Shown here: positions 19,801 to 22,952 of the stretch, piece after piece
Numbering within the stretch: position 1 is the stretch's first letter
How the letters are laid out: every line of letters begins with the position of its first letter
DNA from: Lobulomyces angularis
Lineage: Eukaryota; Chytridiomycota; Chytridiomycetes; Lobulomycetales; Lobulomycetaceae
Assembly: GCA_027604685.1 (NCBI GenBank)
Contig: JADHYX010000358.1
Span: 1 to 22,952 of the forward strand
Reading direction: 5' to 3'
DNA length: 22,952 bases
Notes under the pieces: generated by a model
Database searches by the model: none
What the model was told of the DNA's origin: nothing
Seen by the model: only the letters and a program-made list of their open reading frames with translations
Translations under genes and position numbers: made by a program

Positions 19801-21548
19801 ACACAGCAAAAGCAATAGAAAATCAAAACTCCCACTTAAAAACCCTTGATGCTAAATTTATAACAACTGATATTGGAAAGCGTTGTCAGCAGCTTTTAGC
19901 AAAGTTAAAAAAAAATCCAAATGCTAGATTCTTTTTAGAGCCGGTAGATGCTGTTGCTTTAGGAATACCAGAATACTTTGATGTAATTCACTTCCCTATG
20001 GTAAAAAATAAAAAAAAAATTTGTTTTTCAATTTAGCTTTTTAAATTCAATAAAATATAAATTTGTTAACTTAGGATCTTGGAACTGTTGGAAAAAAATT
20101 AGAAAAAGGAAACTACAGTAATTTTGATCAATTTAAAGCAGATATTGAATTGATCTTTTCTAATTGTTTTCTATATAATTTACCAGGTAATAACAAAAAA
20201 AAAAAAGAGTTGATTTTTTATTTATTTAATTTTTTTTTTTTTTCCTAGGTGAAATTGTGTATGAGGAAGGAAAAGAATTAGAAAATTATTTCAAGGAGAT
20301 TTCAGATGAAAAAAAATTGAAAAAAGAAATAAAAGAAAAAAAGAAAGATAAAAAACACTCTCAAAGTGAAGTGACAGATGATTGTTCCATTGACATTGCA
20401 CAATGTAAAAAAATACTGGAAAAATTAAGTGCGGCTGATGTTTTTAATTTATTTGCTGAACCTGTTGATCCTATTGCATTAAATATACCTCACTATTTAG
20501 ATATTATACATAATCCAATGGATTTTAAGACAATTAAAGGGAAACTTTTGAATGAAGTATACAGCTCATTTGAAGACTTCAAAAAGGATATTCAGCTTAC
20601 TTTTGATAATTGCTTCACTTTTAACTCACCAAGTATATCACTATTTTCTTTTAAAAATTTTTTTTATTTTTTTTTTTAATTTTTTAAAAAAAAAGGTCAA
20701 GAAGTTTATATTGAAGCCAAGAAAGTGGAAAAAGTATATCTGGATATCTTAAAAAAAAGTGTCAATTTGACGAAAGTAAAGTTGTCAACAGCAACTCCAG
20801 TTCCTAGTGACCCCATTCCTAACATGAAGATTATATGTACTAGAGTATTGGAAAAAGTAAAAAAACATGAACTTTCGACATGGTTTCTAGAACCTGTGTC
20901 CAAAAAAGCTGTACCTCTGTATTATAAAGAAATAGCAAAACCAATGGATTTAGGTACGATGCAAAAAAAGGTTAATAATGGAAAATATAAGAGTTTTGAG
21001 GAATTTCAAGCTGACATGGATTTGATTGTAAGCAATTGTAAACAATTTAATGGACCTGTAATACAACCTGTACATACTTTTATATTCACTAATTTTTTTT
21101 TTTTACAGGACGATTTACTTACAATTAACGTAAAAAATTTAAAGGATTATTTTTATCAAGAATTGAATAACGAAATTAATAAAGAAAAAACTGTGGAGCT
21201 GGATATCGTAATTTTTTTTTTTTTTTTTTAAAAAAAAATATTATGATTATAAAGTTTTAAATATCTAACTAATTTTATTTCATTTTATTAAAGGAATATT
21301 CAGATTATGAAAGTAATGAAGCATTATCTAAAAGAAAAAAAAAAAATAACCTCAATAAAAGAACATCAAATGATGAAAACTTAACAAAAAAAAAAAAATT
21401 AAAAAAAAATAAAACAAGTGAGATAAAAAAAAACAAAGACTTGGTGGTTGTGGATAATCTAGATGATTTAGACGAATTACTCGCCTCCTCCTCTCCTAGT
21501 CCTACTGATTCTCAACTAAATTCTGCTGTATTGAAAGTTTTAAAGTGA
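13881..21548 (+). CDS. TAF2: TFIID subunit TAF2 fused to six bromodomains
   Basis: Promoter-recognition subunit of TFIID. Twenty-four exons: 13881-14378, 14443-14792, 14848-14998, 15049-15661, 15714-15764, 15819-15863, 15914-15986, 16063-16429, 16471-16590, 16650-16781, 16840-16950, 17005-17456, 17506-17850, 17909-18065, 18118-18450, 18505-18741, 18804-18849, 18894-18998, 19050-20000, 20075-20186, 20249-20632, 20696-21057, 21109-21207 and 21294-21548. About 2115 residues, counting one apparent frameshift at 19077-19082. Residues 1-1155 form the TAF2 body: beta-rich N-domain, a dead M1-aminopeptidase fold (KGLVK at about 395-399 replaces HExxH; IWLFVGLVHY follows) and a HEAT-like part with YFYRVRMDAVFNVAK and SDNYF. 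Residues 1156-2025 carry six bromodomains, then a Lys-rich, nuclear-signal-like tail ending in LDDLDELLASSSPSPTDS. Animal and budding-yeast TAF2 lack bromodomains. Body and domains are linked by continuous splicing in one phase. Confidence 0.92.
18178..18570 (+). other. Bromodomain 1 of the TAF2 fusion
   Basis: Covers DQTFLDICLKMLNRLM, FPGYYTVIKNPMCLIKVKKRL and ANCIQFNK, split by the intron 18451-18504. The acetyl-lysine-binding Asn in the NCxxFN signature is present. The ZA loop keeps P-x-Y-Y-x-V-I-x-x-P-M but has Cys where most bromodomains have Asp. Confidence 0.88.
18664..19120 (+). other. Bromodomain 2 of the TAF2 fusion (frame interrupted)
   Basis: Spread over four exons: LEETLKCTKLIKKVESL, VDPIVANIPLYYKLI, EIPMDISTVKAKLE, then VFFNPIATDVF. 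The Asn of the signature is present (FFNP), although the usual NC pair reads NA. Immediately after GATDVF-type sequence the frame breaks by one base in the T6 run 19077-19082. One T fewer would let helix C (QSSLILKKFFEKGF) continue in frame. Confidence 0.82.
19182..19475 (+). other. Bromodomain 3 of the TAF2 fusion
   Basis: Lies within the large exon 19. It reads GIEKCSKALQHLESF, FLFPVDAEFTDYHSIIESPMD, GTIRLKVFFNGYKNL and YNCKKFNPSDTEIYSAA. The binding Asn is present. The ZA loop (AEFTDYHSI) is the most divergent of the set and lacks the usual P-x-Y-Y, so its ligand preference may differ. Confidence 0.86.
19867..20310 (+). other. Bromodomain 4 of the TAF2 fusion
   Basis: Reads CQQLLAKLKKNPNARFF, EPVDAVALGIPEYFDVIHFP, MDLGTVGKKLEKGNY and SNCFLYNLPG, interrupted by introns at 20001-20074 and 20187-20248. 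This is a canonical sequence with a complete FLEPVD...P-E-Y-F...PMDLGT loop and the binding Asn. An acidic/low-complexity linker of about 130 residues separates it from bromodomain 3. Confidence 0.9.
20391..20755 (+). other. Bromodomain 5 of the TAF2 fusion
   Basis: Reads DIAQCKKILEKLSAADVF, AEPVDPIALNIPHYLDIIHN, PMDFKTIKGKLLNEVY and DNCFTFNSPSQEVYIEAKKV, with an intron at 20633-20695. The binding Asn and ZA-loop prolines are present. A Lys/Glu-rich coiled stretch (KEIKEKKKDKKHSQ) precedes it. Confidence 0.9.
20824..21170 (+). other. Bromodomain 6 of the TAF2 fusion
   Basis: Reads KIICTRVLEKVKKHELSTWF, EPVSKKAVPLYYKEIAKP, MDLGTMQKKVNNGKY and SNCKQFNGP. Helix C continues across the intron 21058-21108 as DDLLTINVKNLKDYFYQEL. 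Using the first possible donor (21058) gives the usual length from FN to the end of helix C, so it was preferred over the donor at 21070. Confidence 0.88.
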
Positions 21549-21810
21549 AAATGCAATAACAGTTTTCATCACTTACAAAAAAAAAAAGTTAAGAAAGAAA
21601 AATTAAAAAAAGAAAAAAAAAAAAAGATGGAAAAAAAAATTCATAAATATATTTTTTTTAAAAAAAAAAACAAACAACAAAAATTTTTTTTTTTTTTTTT
21701 TTGTTCTTCTTCTTCTTCTTCTTCAACAAAAAAAAATTATAAATAAAGTGAAAAAAAAAAAAAATTAAAACAAAATAAAAAAATTATATTACATATATTT
21801 ACTGTTATAG
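21549..21810. other. TAF2-GOLPH3 spacer with homopolymers and a CTT repeat
   Basis: Short tandem-gene spacer made of A- and T-runs, including a long T-run near 21685-21702 followed by about six TTC/CTT triplets (about 21703-21724). It must hold the GOLPH3 promoter and its missing first coding exon. The ATG at 21627 is the only plausible one with a usable frame, but no good donor site follows it. Confidence 0.45.
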
Positions 21811-22952
21811 TCAGGATTAAGAAGTGAAGGGTTAAAACAACGAAGAGGAGCTGGAGGAAGTCAAAACAACAGTCAAAATGACATAAATTCTTCTGATTCA
21901 CAAAATAATAATCGTAGAAGCAGTTATGACAACAAAGGTGGTTTAACCAAAAATGATGATAGAGATGATGACAATGGAAAAGAATCAAAACAAAATAGAT
22001 TAACTCTTTTAGATGAAGTCTTTTTGTTGGGCTTGAAAGATGCTCAGGTATTTATTTTTTTTTTTTAATTAAAAATATAAATTTAACTTTTTTTAGGGCT
22101 ATTTATCTTTTTGGAATGATAATATTTCTTATGTATTTATATATATATATATTTTATCTTATTTTTTTTTTTATACAAAAAAAAAAATATATTATTATTT
22201 AAAAAATAAAAAAATAGGTTTTAAGAGGATGTATTTTAATGGAATTGTCACTTCGAGGCAGAATAGCAACTGTAAAAGAAGTAAGAAAGAGACCATTTGC
22301 AGATAGAATTGTTGAAGTTATTGATGATAAAAATACCGGTGAAGTTATCTTGGATGAAGCTTTAAAACTTATTAAAATTGATAAGCAAACTGTCTCTAGT
22401 TGGATTGATTTATTGAGTGGTAGATAATTTTTTTTTTATTATTTTTTTTTGAATTTTAATTAAAAAATTTTTTTTTTTTGGTTTTTTTTTTTTTGTTAGG
22501 TGAAACTTGGAATTTAATGAAAGTTGGTTATCAGTTAAAACAAGTACGAGAAAGAATAGCCAAGGGATTAGTAGATAAAGGAGTTTTACGCACGGAAAAG
22601 AGAAATTTTGTATTATTTGATATGGCAACGCATCCAGTTGCAAATCAATTAGTAAAAGATCAGCTAATCCAAAGAGTGGTGGATACTTTACTAGGTAGAG
22701 GACCGCCACCAGATTCTAGAGCCATTGCTACAGTTTGTGCTGCTTATGCTGCTAACGTGTTAGAAAACGCTCTAGTTGGATTATCTCATACCCAAAGAGA
22801 GGCAGCTTTTACTAAAGTTGATGAACTTTTATTAGAACATTCTGTTTTAGGTGAAAAAGCTAAAGCTATTGGTACTAGTGACATTATGGCTGGTGTTCTT
22901 GTAGTTTATACAAAGGTATTATTAATAAATTTTCATATTTTTTTTTTTTTAT
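21811..22952 (+). CDS. GOLPH3/Vps74, Golgi PI4P-binding coat adaptor (both ends unresolved)
   Basis: Peripheral Golgi protein that binds phosphatidylinositol-4-phosphate and retains glycosyltransferases by linking their cytosolic tails to COPI. Exons seen: 21811-22047, 22097-22132, 22218-22419 and 22500-22915, with a GT donor at 22916, so the final exon lies beyond the window. The first supported exon starts after an acceptor (GTTATAG) with SGLRSEGLKQRRGAGG, so a short upstream exon carrying the ATG is missing from this model. About 60 disordered residues (Asn/Ser/Asp-rich, with an RR motif) precede the conserved domain: LTLLDEVFLLGLKD, GYLSFWND with the PI4P-site Trp, YVLRGCILMELSLRGRI, WIDLLSGETWNLMKVGYQL, QVRERIAKGLVDKGVLRTEK and VCAAYAANVLENAL. 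The matches are strong throughout and the gene looks functional. Confidence 0.93.

Overview
The window is a gene-dense, extremely AT-rich piece of a eukaryotic nuclear genome. It is packed with short GT-AG introns, mostly 46-80 nt, and long A or T homopolymers. It holds six protein-coding genes, and all but the right-most are complete. The gene set is an intron-rich eIF5B, nuclear-encoded complex I subunit NDUFS7, a secreted tyrosinase, TAF2 and a Vps74-type GOLPH3. Together with the Fanzor-like 'HGLL..RLWNRD' relics, it points to a fungus or close relative, probably an early-diverging lineage. The species cannot be named from the sequence. The standard genetic code fits every gene.

Layout. 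Positions 1-1643 are transposon debris: a decayed Fanzor/TnpB-like C-terminus (35-301), a small uncertain ORF (464-694) and an ORF relic with in-frame stops (878-1225). Four genes then run on the minus strand: an unrecognised single-pass membrane protein (1644-3114, 3 exons), translation factor eIF5B (3413-7780, 18 exons), NDUFS7/PSST of respiratory complex I (8043-9051, 8 exons) and a secreted tyrosinase with a long charged, tandem-repeat tail (9416-11929, 9 exons). A gene-poor gap (11930-13880) carries a second copy of the same Fanzor-like relic (12791-13022). Two genes then run on the plus strand: TAF2 with a C-terminal run of six bromodomains (13881-21548, 24 exons) and GOLPH3/Vps74 (about 21811 to beyond the right edge).

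Most of the genes are unrelated housekeeping neighbours, and nothing suggests an operon or gene cluster. The standout is the TAF2-polybromodomain fusion. It puts six acetyl-lysine reader modules on a TFIID promoter-recognition subunit. In animals the TFIID bromodomains sit on TAF1, and in budding yeast on the separate Bdf1 protein. Its second bromodomain holds an apparent one-base frameshift in a T6 run, which is either an assembly error or a real lesion. Retention of the intron just before the bromodomain block would give a TAF2-only product. The two matching Fanzor-like relics, 12.7 kb apart in the same orientation, show that an RNA-guided-nuclease-type mobile element family has been active here.
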